Shown piece after piece: positions 63,710 to 64,000 of a stretch of 64,000 bases of DNA. The translations under genes were made by a program, and so were the position numbers. The notes beneath the pieces were generated by a model that worked only from the letters and a program-made list of their open reading frames with translations, was not told the DNA's origin and made no database searches. Where the stretch lies: positions 124,001 through 188,000 of the forward strand of contig JAHBXQ010000002.1 in the NCBI GenBank assembly GCA_019636345.1, read 5' to 3'. This DNA comes from Pirellulales bacterium. Lineage in GTDB: Bacteria; Planctomycetota; Planctomycetia; Pirellulales; Lacipirellulaceae. Positions within the stretch are counted from its first letter, which is position 1. Every line of letters starts with the position of its first letter.

Positions 63710-64000
63710 ATGTCCGTCCTCCCGAGGCCCCTGCTGCTCGGCGAACACAGCCGCTCGCTCGACGAGCGTCACCGGCTGTCGCTTCCCCCTGAGTGGGCCG
63801 AGGTGCTTGCGGGGGAGGCCGGCGAAGCGACCCTGGCCAAAGAGCGTCCCGGGTGCGTCAGCATTTGGAACGCGGAGGCTTGGACGAGGTGGCTCGACGC
63901 CGGCGTCGCATTGCTGGAAAGCAAGGCGGCCAGCGGGCGCTTCGACGACCGGATCGAGAAACTGCAAACCTTGGGGAGATTGCTGTCGACCCGCCACCGC
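63710..64000 (+). CDS. mraZ: MraZ (SpoVT/AbrB-like division-cluster regulator), partial
   Basis: First 97 residues to the window edge: LLLGEHSRSLDERHRLSLPP, then EWAEVL, ATLAKERPGCVSIWNAEAW, and a helical segment (DDRIEKLQTLGRLLSTRHR). This is the MraZ N-terminal swapped-hairpin repeat. MraZ usually heads the dcw cell-wall/division cluster and represses it. The gene continues beyond the window; the MraH methyltransferase gene (mraW/rsmH) is expected next. Confidence 0.85.
   Translation, partial: MSVLPRPLLLGEHSRSLDERHRLSLPPEWAEVLAGEAGEATLAKERPGCVSIWNAEAWTRWLDAGVALLESKAASGRFDDRIEKLQTLGRLLSTRHR

Noticed and set aside
63473-63997. Leftward 174-codon frame at the right edge
   Set aside because: Antisense to mraZ and its leader; no family resemblance, while the rightward frame matches MraZ clearly.

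Overview
The window looks like a chromosomal segment of a planctomycete (probably Pirellulales / Lacipirellulaceae-like). This is inference: the DNA is very GC-rich, gene content is dispersed rather than operonic, and there are lineage-typical proteins (an SHD1-domain beta-propeller protein, a Cys-rich lipoprotein, DUF3467, Tat-exported Gfo/Idh/MocA and DUF1680 proteins). Lipid A/LPS precursor genes (an LpxA-like gene, kdsB, glmS) indicate a Gram-negative-type envelope. A species cannot be named from the sequence alone.

Layout. 1-5.1 kb: cdsA, uppS, a VOC protein, purA and carA, all on the minus strand. 5.3-8.6 kb: a YtrA-type GntR regulator with an ABC ATPase and permease, behind a readable promoter/operator. 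8.6-14.6 kb: a secreted GH127-type glycosidase, an AlaC-like aminotransferase and a membrane-anchored double parvulin. 14.7-18.3 kb: the rpsB-tsf-pyrH-frr translation cluster with a clear promoter and a terminator after tsf. 18.5-24.6 kb: a hypothetical membrane protein, a CysQ-type phosphatase, tRNA-Gln(UUG), rex, a Cys-rich lipoprotein and a Tat-exported oxidoreductase. 25.1-26.7 kb: beta and gamma subunits of a sodium-pumping decarboxylase without an alpha subunit. 26.7-34 kb: a DUF151 nuclease, flotillin, an NfeD-like protein, a HEAT/coiled-coil lipoprotein and the SHD1 protein. 34-44 kb: valS, a decayed VapBC-like locus, a small conserved protein, cimA behind what reads as an isoleucine-codon attenuator, and an FtsK with extraordinary acidic tracts. 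44.4-53.9 kb: truB, rsmG, DUF3467, a TPR protein, lpxA-like, glmS, kdsB, a polytopic membrane protein and a phosphopantetheinyl transferase. 54-58.6 kb: a small YjfB-like protein, an ECF sigma/anti-sigma pair, a C-terminal-heme cytochrome and a phosphohexomutase. 58.7-60.3 kb: an orphan polymorphic-toxin tip, its likely immunity gene and a duplicated pre-toxin remnant. 60.7-64 kb: a short UvrC, a FabF-like synthase and the start of mraZ at the right edge.

Most genes are housekeeping: membrane lipid and undecaprenyl synthesis, purine/pyrimidine entry steps, translation, and envelope precursors. The most interesting non-coding signal is the cimA leader: promoter, a 17-codon peptide with four Ile codons, then an intrinsic terminator. 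The most interesting accessory signals are the toxin/immunity module with its remnant, the doubly frameshifted VapC, an AT-rich patch inside valS, and a strong-SD mini-ORF ahead of mraZ.
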